A stretch of DNA of 45,977 bases, from the NCBI GenBank assembly GCA_900155495.1, contig FTLJ01001049.1, positions 1 through 45,977 of the forward strand, written 5' to 3'. Numbering within the stretch: position 1 is the stretch's first letter; each line of letters begins with the position of its first letter. A program made the position numbers and the translations under genes. The stretch is from Porogramme epimiltina (Eukaryota > Basidiomycota > Agaricomycetes > Polyporales > Polyporaceae). This document shows positions 23,150 to 32,785 of this stretch, in pieces. A model generated the notes under the pieces. It saw only the letters and a list, made by a program, of their open reading frames with translations. It was not told where the DNA came from and ran no database searches.

Positions 23150-24621
23150 CTGTGGAATGCGGCTGGGGCGCGCCCAGCAGCACATGGGCGCCCGCCGGAT
23201 TCCGGTGTGCCGGTTTGACTATCGGAGGTTACACATATTCCGAATTGTCATCTGTCGACACGACTCTCTAGATTCAAGGGACCATCGCAGCCTTCGCTTC
23301 GCAGGTCTTCTGGGGCACTGTTTCGCCGGGTGACTGCCAAGCTGTGGTCTTTGACAAGTCAGCCGACGGTACACGAGTTATGCTGTGACCGGCGCCTCAT
23401 TCAGTGTCCCCGGCCACTTGAATGTGGACGACGGGGCTTAATGACAGATAAAGACGCTGTGAAAGCGTCATATCCCTGATAGATTGCTTCGATGGGAGTT
23501 GGTGTAAGAAGGGAAGCATAGGCTGACAGTATAATATCATACCATCGAGAGAAAAGTTGCTGGTGGTTCGTGGTTGAACAAGACCAGTACCTCATTTGGG
23601 GTCGAGATAAAACGGGCTGTGCACCAACCACTCTCGGGTGAAGCAAGGAAGAGGAGCGTCTTGTGCGGCACACTTGGAGAATATGTCGGAAGAGACGATG
23701 TTGAGCGCTTGAGCCACTGGTTGTGACTGGGACAAGCTTGCTGGCAGCCGTGACGAGGTTGAGTCACAGAGTTGATTGCGTCACACTTCCCTACGCTGGC
23801 GCGCGGTCACGAGTTACGGCTGGATCCGAGGCTTGGGAGCGAACACTCTGCGCAAGTCGACCTCTGTGCTTGTGTTGCACTGAATCTTGTTTTTCTCGCT
23901 CACATGCTATCCGCTTGATTCAGTTTGCGGTTATCTCAACGATTCGCATTCCTCCTACTCTTACAGGTTGCCACCTGCACAGTTTCTTGCGGCGCGGGCT
24001 GTCTATGTCAGGTTTTGCTCAAACTTACGAAGTCCCCTTGCCACTCGTGTACGTCAATGCTACAGTTTGTCCCTGGACCTACCCTAACTTGCCATGCGCC
24101 CACTGTTGGCCACGGGAAGTCGAGATAAAACACATCAGACTGCGTCTGGGCCTAGCCCCTTTCGTGCCGAGTACGCCCGGCGCAGAGTTGCATCCTCATC
24201 ACAGGCAGTCCTGTTAACGTTCGTCCGATGGAGAAAGCTCTGGCGCTACGGCTCTTCTTCGCGCCAGTGTCATGGCTGGCCGTGTTGCCTCGGGAGCGAT
24301 GGAGTCTCGCAGAAATTGATTGATGACTCTCATAGGACTGCCTTCAGGAGCCGACGGGGACGGAAGACGCCGAGAGGCTAGTACCCACCGTTTATGGATG
24401 ACTTTCACAGCCTAGAAATGACATGGAGTCCCGGTACGTCATGAACCCATCGTCTTACATCTAATAACGTTCATTTAATGTAGTGTATGCATGATTTTAG
24501 GGAACTCTGCCGCTGCTCGCACATATAAAGCAGTAGTTCGGAGGGGGACAGAAGCATCGTGCGGCCCCCATCCCGAGTTCACTCCCCTCATCTCCTTCAC
24601 TTACTCCTCCATTAGTTCATC
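23150..24621. other. intergenic, divergent promoters of ABCG and MOCOS-like genes
   Basis: About 1.5 kb between two divergently transcribed start codons. Open frames such as 23723-24217 (+) show no domain. Only the TATA box at 24524 is recognised. Confidence 0.5.
24524..24529 (+). promoter_or_regulatory. TATA box of the MOCOS-like gene
   Basis: TATAAA lies 98 nt before the ATG at 24622, in a locally AT-rich context that changes to C/T-rich leader. Confidence 0.6.
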
Positions 24622-27064
24622 ATGGGAAACTCTCAATCCCGCAACAACTCGCCTCCTCATAGAGAAATGTCTCGGAAACCATCGGTCCCCATCCTTCGTC
24701 ACAAGTCTTCATCCCACTACACTCCTTACGCAGCCGGCAGTGCCTCTACTCCGGCCTTTTCGCACTATCCCTCTACTACAGCCTTTTCGCACTATCCCCC
24801 GCTCCCACCTAAAGACGACGTCTCGCTCAGCACACAGGATGAAAAGCGTGGCATCCACGAACCTTCACCAATTTACACAATCACTCTTCCCACTACGGAC
24901 TACACCCCCGACGACCCTTCCTCCGTCGCATACAAGGCATTCCTGAAGGAGTATCCCCAGTACCAACTCACCTGGCCCCTCGATGTCCTCCGACGCACCG
25001 ACTTCGCGAGGATCGATAGGGCTGGCGAGACCTACGTCGACTACATGGGTGGCGCGCTGTACCCCGATAGTCTCGTGCAGGTCCATGCGAACTTCCTCCA
25101 ACGAAGTGTGCTCGGCAATACGCACTCCATCAACAATTCGTGAGTCCTTCCTTCCGATACGCGTCGTTTTCTCACCTGTCTGCCAACTGGGATGTGCGGG
25201 GGCGGAGCTCCGGTCCGCTCGGACTGCGAGTCCTCTGTGGCATATTCTACGTTCGGCGCCCAGACGGAGCCGCGCCGATCCTAGATGCACCGCTTTCCGC
25301 ATCCGGGCGACCCTGAGTGACGAGTCGCCCCCGGACCTTGTCTATGCGCTGTCGTCGGGTTCCTTATCACGTTCTGACTGTTACCTCATTAATCCAGATC
25401 CAAACTCTCTTCACAACACGCCGACGAAGCCAGGCGAGCTGTGCTCGATTTCTTCCGCGCCCCACCGGGGTACACGGTCGTTTTCACCCCCAACGCCTCC
25501 GGAGCGCTCAAGCTCGTCGGAGAAGCATTCCCCTTCGCGAAGGGCGGCGCATATGTTCTTAGCGCCGACTCGCACAACAGCGTACACGGGATCCGCAAGT
25601 TCGCGGTAGCACGTGGCGCAGAAGTCCACTACATCGACGCGACCGACGTCGGAGGTTGCGACGTGAGACACGCACAGGCAAGTGTCGGTTCTGATTTGCG
25701 GCGGATCAGTGTTATGTCGATGTTCCGCTGATAGGCATCGTCCTGGGCAGTCTGTTCTCCAGCGCCAGCGACGCGACGGCCCCGGCGCCGCACCATCGCT
25801 CTTCGCCCTCACTGGACAATCGAACGTCACTAACTCGAAGAACCCTCTCTCGCTTATCCAATATGCGCAATCGCACGGCTTCTTCACCCTCCTGGACGCC
25901 GCCGCTCTGGCTCCGACGTCAACGTTCTCCTTGGCGGACACTCCAGTGGACGCAATGGCGATCAGCTTCTACAAGATGTTTGGCTTCCCTACCGGCATCG
26001 GAGCACTGATTGCGAGGGAGAGCTTCCTCGCCCAACTCGAGAGACCGTGGTTCGCAGGAGGCACCGTAGATGTCGTTCAAGCACCGGGACAGATTGTGAC
26101 CCTCACTTCTGTCATGCACGAGCGGTTTGAGGTGAGTTATCTATGGTACGATTGTGAAAGTTTTCTGTGAACCACAGGTGGACAACCGGGAGATGTGGCT
26201 CTTACTGTTTCTATCTCCGGCGCGTTCTTGAGACTCCCATGTGGACTCGGTTGTCAGAAGTGTGTCCCATTTGTGGACCTCTAGCTCTAGATCATTCGTT
26301 CATTTCGCCGAAATGTCCCCGTTGCTTTCACTCCAAGTTATCTATTGCTCGCATTGGCTGACCTCTCGATTCTTAGGACGGTACTATCAATTATGCAAAC
26401 CTCCCTGCAATTACGGACGGCCTGCGGTTCCTATCGGCATACCTCCCCTTCCTTCCTGTGCGCCTCTCGGCGTTGACGCGCCACCTGATCGCGTCGCTTG
26501 AAGGTTTGCGGCACAACGCCACCGGGGCGCCAGTTGTGCGCGTCCTCTCGCGCCGCCCGAAGAAAACCGTAAAGTCTATTGGCGAACAGGCTGACACGGG
26601 GTCCACCATAGCGGTCCTCTTCCTGGACGTGAGTAACCCCATCCGCTATCTATTATCAATCTTTACTCGTCCGCATCTCATCTTACACATCGCTGATGAA
26701 CTTTCTTACGCAGCCGCATGGAGACATGATTCCGAATTCCTTCATCGAGTACGCTGCAGCGCAGCACAACGTGTCTCTCCGCACCGGCTGCATGTGCAAC
26801 CCCGGCGGAGCCGCCTCGCTCCTTGGTCTCCGGGAGGCTATGGCGGCGCTGCCGCAGGATGCCACCCTGTGCGCATTTGAAGAGCACATGGGTCGTGAGC
26901 TCGGGGTTGTCAGAATAAGCCTTGGGCTGGCGAGCGACTTCACAGACATCCATAGAGTGACGCAGTTTGCGCGTCTCATGGGGAATGAAGGCGTTAGGCG
27001 GGCGATGTGGACGCAGTGGATGGTGGAGAAGGCAAACGGCGGCGGACGGGTGCATTGCCAGTGA
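24622..27064 (+). CDS. class V PLP-dependent enzyme, Moco sulfurase (MOCOS)-like, no MOSC domain
   Basis: Five exons: 24622-25139, 25398-25677, 25751-26131, 26377-26628 and 26714-27064, giving 593 aa. The fold is the NifS-like aminotransferase class V domain: YVDYMGGALYP near 135, GNTHSINNSSKLS near 165, LFALTGQSNVTNSKNPLS near 280, PLP lysine in SFYKMFGFPTG at about Lys341, DGTINYANLPAI, and RTGCMCNPGG with Cys503/Cys505, the position of the persulfide cysteine in MOCOS. MOCOS enzymes sulfurate the molybdenum cofactor of xanthine dehydrogenase and aldehyde oxidase. Here the C-terminal MOSC domain is absent, so the acceptor is uncertain. The N-terminal 80 residues are unusual: MGNSQS fits N-myristoylation, followed by a duplicated AFSHYP unit. 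Intron 2 is GC-AG. Introns 1 and 3 (258 and 245 nt) are long for this genome. Confidence 0.88.
24754..24807 (+). repeat. 27-bp tandem duplication in the MOCOS-like N-terminus
   Basis: Two adjacent 27-nt units share their first 18 nt exactly (GCCTTTTCGCACTATCCC) and encode AFSHYPSTT and AFSHYPPLP in frame. Confidence 0.85.
25678..25750 (+). other. GC-AG intron in the MOCOS-like gene
   Basis: CAG|GCAAGT to GGGCAG, 73 nt, phase 0. The alternative GT donor at 25663 with the acceptor at 25734 gives the wrong frame for the conserved LFALTGQSN block. A downstream acceptor at 25762 (CTCCAG) is also possible and would remove four residues. Confidence 0.65.
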
Positions 27065-27379
27065 GGTGGTTTCTGCCACCAACAGTCATGCGAGGGGGGG
27101 CCGCGTCCCATCGTTTCCCTGTTATTATCCTAGGGTTCTAGTACTTGTTCTCCGTGTTTTATTACTTCTTTCATAACGTACGTGTACCAATTAATAATTG
27201 CGTTACTCGCACTTCCTGGGAATCGAAACTACATACTCTTCAAACATCGAGCGCTGAAAGCGGACCGCGGTTCTCCGTGCCTACCGGACATGCCACGTGG
27301 GCGGCATGCGCAGCCTGGACACCGCGAGACGCGTCGGCGAGAGAGCGTTCCTCATCGTCCTTGACAGCGAGCACGGCTC
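27065..27379. promoter_or_regulatory. MOCOS-like to USO1 intergenic region with CACGTG element
   Basis: 315 nt between stop and next start on the same strand. A CACGTG palindrome (E-box, bHLH-type site) lies at 27294-27299, 81 nt before the USO1 start. A short upstream frame beginning near 27297 overlaps the start region but has no domain. Regulation through the E-box is inference. Confidence 0.35.
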
Positions 27380-30300
27380 ATGGAGTTCCTCTCCCAGATC
27401 AACATCGCGCTCCGTGGGCCGACTGGACAACCACAGTCTGCTGCTGATACCATCGCCCGCCTCGCCGACCGCCTCTCCCCATCTACCCTTCTTGCCGACC
27501 GACGGGCATCCGTCCTCGCACTCAAAGGCCTCGCCCGAGACTGCAAGGCAGACGTCGGCGAGCGCGCGCTCCCGGGTCTCGTAGATGTCCTTCAAAATGA
27601 CGCGGAGGTGGACGCGGAGATTGGCAAGGCCGTGCTGGAGACTCTGATCATCCTCTGTGAGGTCGATGAGAACGGCCCCGCGCCGGCTCGCGAGCTAGGG
27701 TATGCGCACACTGACGCTGTTCTCGCGGACGAGAAGGTCGCACACAAGCTCTTCACACTTATGGCCGACCACTCGTTCTATCTGCGTTACTCGGCGTTGC
27801 AATTCCTTGGCGCGCTTCTGCAGAACCGGAGGCACGTAATTCAAGCGTATTTCTTGAAGGCACCCGTGGGAGTCACAAGTTTGGTTGCACTGCTGGAGGA
27901 TAAACGGGAGATTATTCGCAATGGTACGCACGACAACCTCGGAGGCCAAATGATAACTAACATCTCGTTCGTCCCGTAGAGGCCATATTCACCATCCAGT
28001 CTTTGATCTCTCAAAACCCCGAGATACAAAAGATTTTGGCATTTGAGGGCGCATTCGAGAAGCTGTTCAACATTATTGTAAATGAGCAGGGCGTTGATGG
28101 AGGTGTCGTAGTGCAAGATGCACTGAGCTGTATAGACGGTCTACTCCGTTTCAATCAATCCAACCAAGTACGATCTGTCGTCATGTCATGCGTTATGCAT
28201 CCGCCCTAACGAGCTTTTATCTCCGTGGCGCGTGGGTTTACGGTAACCTCTCCCTCAGAGCTACTTCCGCGGGTCTTCTCTTCCGCCCGTTCTACTCTCT
28301 CTTGTTGGATTCCCGCCATCGCTACCCTTCAATGCGCCAGCACCACAACAGTTCGCACTCCAACTATGGGACGTGCCGCAGAAACGTTCAAACGTCTCAC
28401 TCGTTGTTGGAATCATTGGGCTCCTCGCGCGACATGCGGGTGTGAGTCTGCGAGCCCAATGCAGTTCTTTCCGTTCCTAACAACGCACCTCGCAGCCTCC
28501 GGAAGGGCTCTCTGTTGCATGCGTACGCTGTCTCACAGAGCTTGGCCTCTCCTCTAATGCCCCCACAAGTGTAAAGACCCAGGTTAGTGAAATCGTGTTT
28601 AGGATTGCGACATCAGCTGAACCAAACGATGTAGGCATTACGGCTTGTACCATCCAGTCTTTCCGCGCTACCGCTTGCGGAGATGGTTGTCACTCCGTAC
28701 ATGCCAGTTCCGGACACTAACGGCGAAGAATGGGATCGTCTGGAACCATCATCCGCTCTTGACGCCCTCGTTGAGCTTATCCTCCATGGAGAGTACAACA
28801 GCATCATCGACGGAGAAAGGAGAACGAAGGACGGGATGGAGCTCCGGGCCGCAGCGCTAGGGATATTCCAAGTTCGTACTCGCCCATTCTCCAAGCGTGA
28901 CTGTTAGTCTGAGCGACGCGGCTACAGAACTTCGTACAGACAGAAGAGATATCCGAGGCGATCGTCCAAGCCATGGTCTCGCAACCAGGCATGTCCTCCT
29001 TCTTCGCATCCACCTACCATCCTCATATTTGTTCCAGGCTCCCAAGCGCCTGTGACACCTCTGCTTTACGCCCTCACTACCGTCCCCGTTTCACCCCTCA
29101 ACATCCCTTCTGTCACGTCAACTCACTTCGCCACCCTCCTCTTCGCCCACCTCCTCCGATACTCCCCACGAGCCAAGACTCTCGCACGATCCATCGTACC
29201 CCAGGGGTCCTCACAAGGCGCAGGTGGTGGGGCCTTCTTTGTCCCAGCCGACGGGGGCGCACCGCCCCCCACTGATGATGCTGGCGACGTCGATGAGCCT
29301 CAAACCCTGCTTCAAATTCTCAGCGAGCACTTGTCCCTAGCGTTCTTGACGCGCGCGCGTCCAGATGTTCCGGATCGCGAAGCGCGCGAGTGGGATAGGT
29401 TGTGTGTGGGCTATCTCTGCCTGCTCATCCAATGGCTGTGGGAGGACCCGGCGGCCGTGCGCGAGTTCTTGGAGGCGGGTGCGCTAGGCGTGGTGAGTGT
29501 CTCAGAGTACCTCTCTCGATGGGGATGCGGCTGCTAACTTCTGCTATTCATAGTTGGTGGAACCTATCAACCAGACGGCTGAAGAAGATAACATGATCCC
29601 CGGCCTATGCGCATTCTTGCTCGGGATCTGTTACGAATTCAACCGCGAGCCAGGAGAGATCACGCGGTGCGCTCCCTTGTATTCTTGTCATGCTGAGGAC
29701 CGCGCTGAATACGTATTCAGCGCCACCATCCATCCCATCCTAACACGCCTGGGCGTTGACATGCTCTCGGGGCGTATCATTCGCCTTCGCGATGATGACC
29801 GCTTCAAGGCCGTCGGCCCTGACAGCTCTGTCGCCGTGTCCCCCAACGCACATGTCCCCGCGCCGCACCACCCGCACCCTCCATCAAGTGCACCGTCTTC
29901 AGCAGGCCTGCCGAAGCCAGAAGTGGAAGAAGGAGAGATGTGGTTCGACTGGGCGTTCGTGGACTTCTGGAAGTCAAATTACTGTAAGATCAAACTGCTC
30001 CTTTAGGAGAAGAGGCCGTATACTGACGTACTCGTTGGCTAGACACCATCCAGAAGGCGGTTGTGGTCGACCCGAACTCAGTCACATCTGCCGCAGGTGG
30101 GCGCGGGTTACGTCAACTTGAAATGGATTATAATTACTTACGCGCGCGCAGGGCAAGAGAGCGCCATGCTTATCGCGTCTCTCCGAGACGTTATCCGCGG
30201 GCAAGCGGCGGAGATCGAGAAGCTGCAGGGCCAGCTCAAAGCGCTGTCCGCGTCTTCCGGAGAGGTCCGCACTCCTATTATGCGCCCTGTCCACTCTGCT

Positions 30301-30572
30301 GACATCTCGTTTCCCACCTCACCACTACTACCGCTCGTGGCGAACAGCAAGAGGCTTTGCGCACGCAGGTTGCTACCCTCACTTCACAAGTTCAGGCCAG
30401 CGACGAACGAAAGCGCGAGGTCGAGAAGGAGCAGGAGGATCTGCTCGTATTGCTCGACGAGCTCAACAGCAAGCGCCGGAAGGACAAGGAGCGCATGCGG
30501 ACGGCCGGCATGGATGTGTCTGAGGATGAGGCCGATGATGATGACGATGAGGAGGAAGAGGAGGAAGAGTGA
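27380..30572 (+). CDS. USO1: vesicle-tethering factor Uso1/p115
   Basis: Twelve exons: 27380-27923, 27980-28167, 28259-28441, 28496-28582, 28635-28871, 28928-28988, 29038-29492, 29554-29666, 29721-29983, 30043-30096, 30152-30264 and 30348-30572, giving 840 aa. Residues 1-650 are the armadillo-like globular head: TIARLADRLSPSTLLADRRA at the start, DHSFYLRYSALQFLGALLQN, FTIQSLISQNPEIQKILAFEGAFEKLF, and the WFDWAFVDFWKSNYYTIQKAV segment that closes the head. A short coiled coil follows (SLRDVIRGQAAEIEKLQGQL and LTSQVQASDERKREVEKEQE), ending in an acidic DDDDDEEEEEEE tail. Uso1/p115 tethers COPII vesicles to the Golgi with Rab1/Ypt1 and SNAREs, and the acidic tail binds golgins in animals. The coiled coil is much shorter than in yeast Uso1 and closer in size to animal p115. 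Intron 6 is GC-AG. Confidence 0.92.
28989..29037 (+). other. GC-AG intron in USO1
   Basis: CAG|GCATGT to TTCCAG, 49 nt, phase 1, rejoining SQPG with SQAPVTPLLY. The nearest GT donor (28993) gives the wrong downstream frame. Confidence 0.7.
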
Positions 30573-30733
30573 TCGAAGATGCCATCTAATCTGTATGTCT
30601 ACTTCCGTAGGGTGGTTGGATGTGAATCCGCCTTTTTATTTATTGGACACGTGTGTTACGTCAGGATTCGCGCTGTGCCCACCACTCAAGTCTACCATGG
30701 AGGTTAAGGTATTCGGGCTCATATAAAATCAAA

Positions 30734-31319
30734 TCACAGTTGCAACGACAATGTTATAGAAGTTGTAATATAATAGCTAGGTTCAATGACCTCCAGGTGG
30801 GAAGTGTTGTATTTGCGGGCGAAAACCGGCGTAAGAGACGAACCCATCTTGATGCAGGCGATAGCCTGGAGCCATTCTTCTGCCGAGTAAAGGGTGTGAA
30901 TGTATGCCTTTGCGGGTGACAACAGGGCCACAAAGGATTGGGAACGAAGCGGCACGAGATCTCTGGCGAGGTTGCTCATTTGGGTAAGAGGCCACCTGTG
31001 TGGTGCGGTTAGATTCTGCGCATGTGTTCCTTGAGAAGAGGTTGAGACTCACCCATCGCCATAGCGCGTTGTCCGCTTTTGTGCCTCACATCCGTACGGA
31101 GCGCACGGATAGTTTGTGAGGCGCGACGGGTGTACCCGGCGCTCAACGCCCCGGGTCAGTAGATACCCGTTTGGTGCCTGCCCTGTCTCGTATGTCCATC
31201 ACGAGTTTCGCGTCTACAAAGAAGATCGCGGTGAGCTACTAGAGTCTTTTGCACCAAGACAGTGGCGGTGGATACTTACGGTGGGGAAACGAAGGGTTGA
31301 GAAGTTTATCTGCTAGCAT
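30734..31319 (-). CDS. uncharacterised 126-aa protein
   Basis: Four exons: 31319-31280, 31213-31167, 31084-31053 and 30995-30734. The first three are only 32-47 nt. The last exon carries most of the protein, a well-folded-looking segment with LARDLVPLRSQSFVALLSPA, YIHTLYSAEEWLQAIACIKM and GSSLTPVFARKYN. A TATATAA on the same strand at 31449-31443, 124 nt before the ATG, supports the start. The joints of exons 2 and 3 are the least certain part; the acceptor at 31085 is GTGAG. It converges on USO1, 161 bp between stop codons. No family was recognised. Confidence 0.6.
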
Positions 31320-31442
31320 GTGCGGTTGTGAGCACGAGAGTTCTAGGGGTTTAGGGGTCCCCATTGCAGTGCGAGGGTGGCGTGGCTCAGTGAGAGTTCG
31401 AAGACTTGGAGGGGATGCGGTTAGAGGGTGCAAATTCGAGCC

Positions 31443-31449
31443 TTATATA
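31443..31449 (-). promoter_or_regulatory. TATA box of the 126-aa gene
   Basis: TATATAA on the minus strand, 124 nt before the ATG at 31319. The rest of 31320-31981 shows no gene. Confidence 0.5.
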
Positions 31450-31981
31450 TGCCTACGCCACGGTGTTGAGAAGCACCATCAATGGGCCTTGTGGGAATTC
31501 CAAGCACTGTGTGGTCCAAGTTACAAAGAGCATTGACAGCGACCACATGGGGAGTGTGGGGGTGTGGTCTCGATTCAAGAGTGCCACAACCATGTCCGCG
31601 CCACTCGAACAATGCCTTGTAGTTATCAACTCCGTTGTCACTGACAACTGGATTCATCACATTGGCTGACTAAAAGGCGCGCTGCGTCAAGAATGCATTC
31701 AGTAAGGCGGCGTAGAACGTGATTAGTTGCTCAAGTGCGTACACATTGATTTTCACAGATCACGACATTCGGGTCGTGTGGCGCGTGGAAAGGGTCGGCG
31801 AGCCACAGGATAGAACTGACCGGCGTTCCATCCGCCAGAACAATAGCGATACTCTTGCAGTATTAGGGCTGCCATAAATGACATAAAGCATGGCTTCAAG
31901 CGTTGTTTGAGTGGTAAGCGAGCGGGGTGATTATAAATTATTCAAGCTTCTACTATCATACACTAACTTTCAGAAAGCTTT

Positions 31982-32785
31982 TCAAGCCTCATACCGGGTG
32001 AGAGGAAGATACACGAGATCAACATCTGAAACTTCGAGGCATTTCTTGATCAGGCCTTGAATTTCTTGGTCGCCCCCCGCCAGAGTAACGTGTGCCTGAA
32101 GCGACGTAAGTCAACACCCTTCCCAAAGATGAGTGGAAGACACAAACTTCGATGCTTGCCCATCCGACGACCACCCCGTACGTGTTCTCCTTCTCGTCAA
32201 TGGGGCCCCACGCAGGCGATATGACGCCCGCGTCCTTCCGCGACTCAAACGCCTCCTTGAGCTCGTTGAGGAGGCTTTCTAGCTCGGCCTTGGACTTCCC
32301 CTCTTTGAGGGCGAAGGTGGCGAGTTCGGTGATTGGGGAGGAGAGGGCAGGGAAGGGGTCACTGGTCGGCGCGATGTGCCACAGGGTGAAGCGGGAATAG
32401 TCGAAGACGGCCGGGATGGCCGCTTGGAGTTTCGGATAGACAACCTTGTCGTTGAGGAACTTGAGGTGATGCTCCAGGGTCTCCCATGCTGTAAAGTGGA
32501 TGGGGTCAGCGGCGAAAACGGGAGGAATGTTTGTGAGACCTTACCGACAATAACGTATGCCGTAGCCTTGTCGTTGTGCTGAATACAGTAGTATGTTCTA
32601 GTCAACGGATCCTGTTAGCAAGCGAAACTCGGACTAGAGAAGGACGCTACCGTGACGAACCTCATTTGCCCGTCATAGCTCGTGAAGATATCGCCTGTGT
32701 CTTTGAAGAGAGCTGCGTTGGTAGGATCGGCCTTGAAGGCATCTGTAGCGGGGGCGTAGAGGACTTCGATCGAAGGGAAAGCCAT
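31982..32785 (-). CDS. conserved-looking 210-aa protein, possible dimeric alpha/beta-barrel type
   Basis: Four exons: 32785-32661, 32597-32545, 32488-32148 and 32095-31982. The N-terminal half has a strand-helix pattern: FPSIEVLYAPATDAFKADP, TYYCIQHNDKATAYVIVAW, TLEHHLKFLNDKVVYPKL. The C-terminal half repeats it with GVVVGWASIEAHVTLAGGD and SDVDLVYLPLTRYEA. Two such halves suggest ferredoxin-like alpha/beta-barrel folds as in stress-responsive and ABM-type proteins, but no diagnostic residues are seen, so the fold is an inference. A CATAAAAGG box at 32866-32858 lies about 75 nt before the start. It is divergent from the adenylate-forming reductase, which may or may not be meaningful. Confidence 0.75.

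Noticed and set aside
23723..24217. 164-codon plus-strand frame in the ABCG/MOCOS-like intergenic region
   Set aside because: Cysteine/serine-rich, no domain, no promoter or splice signal.
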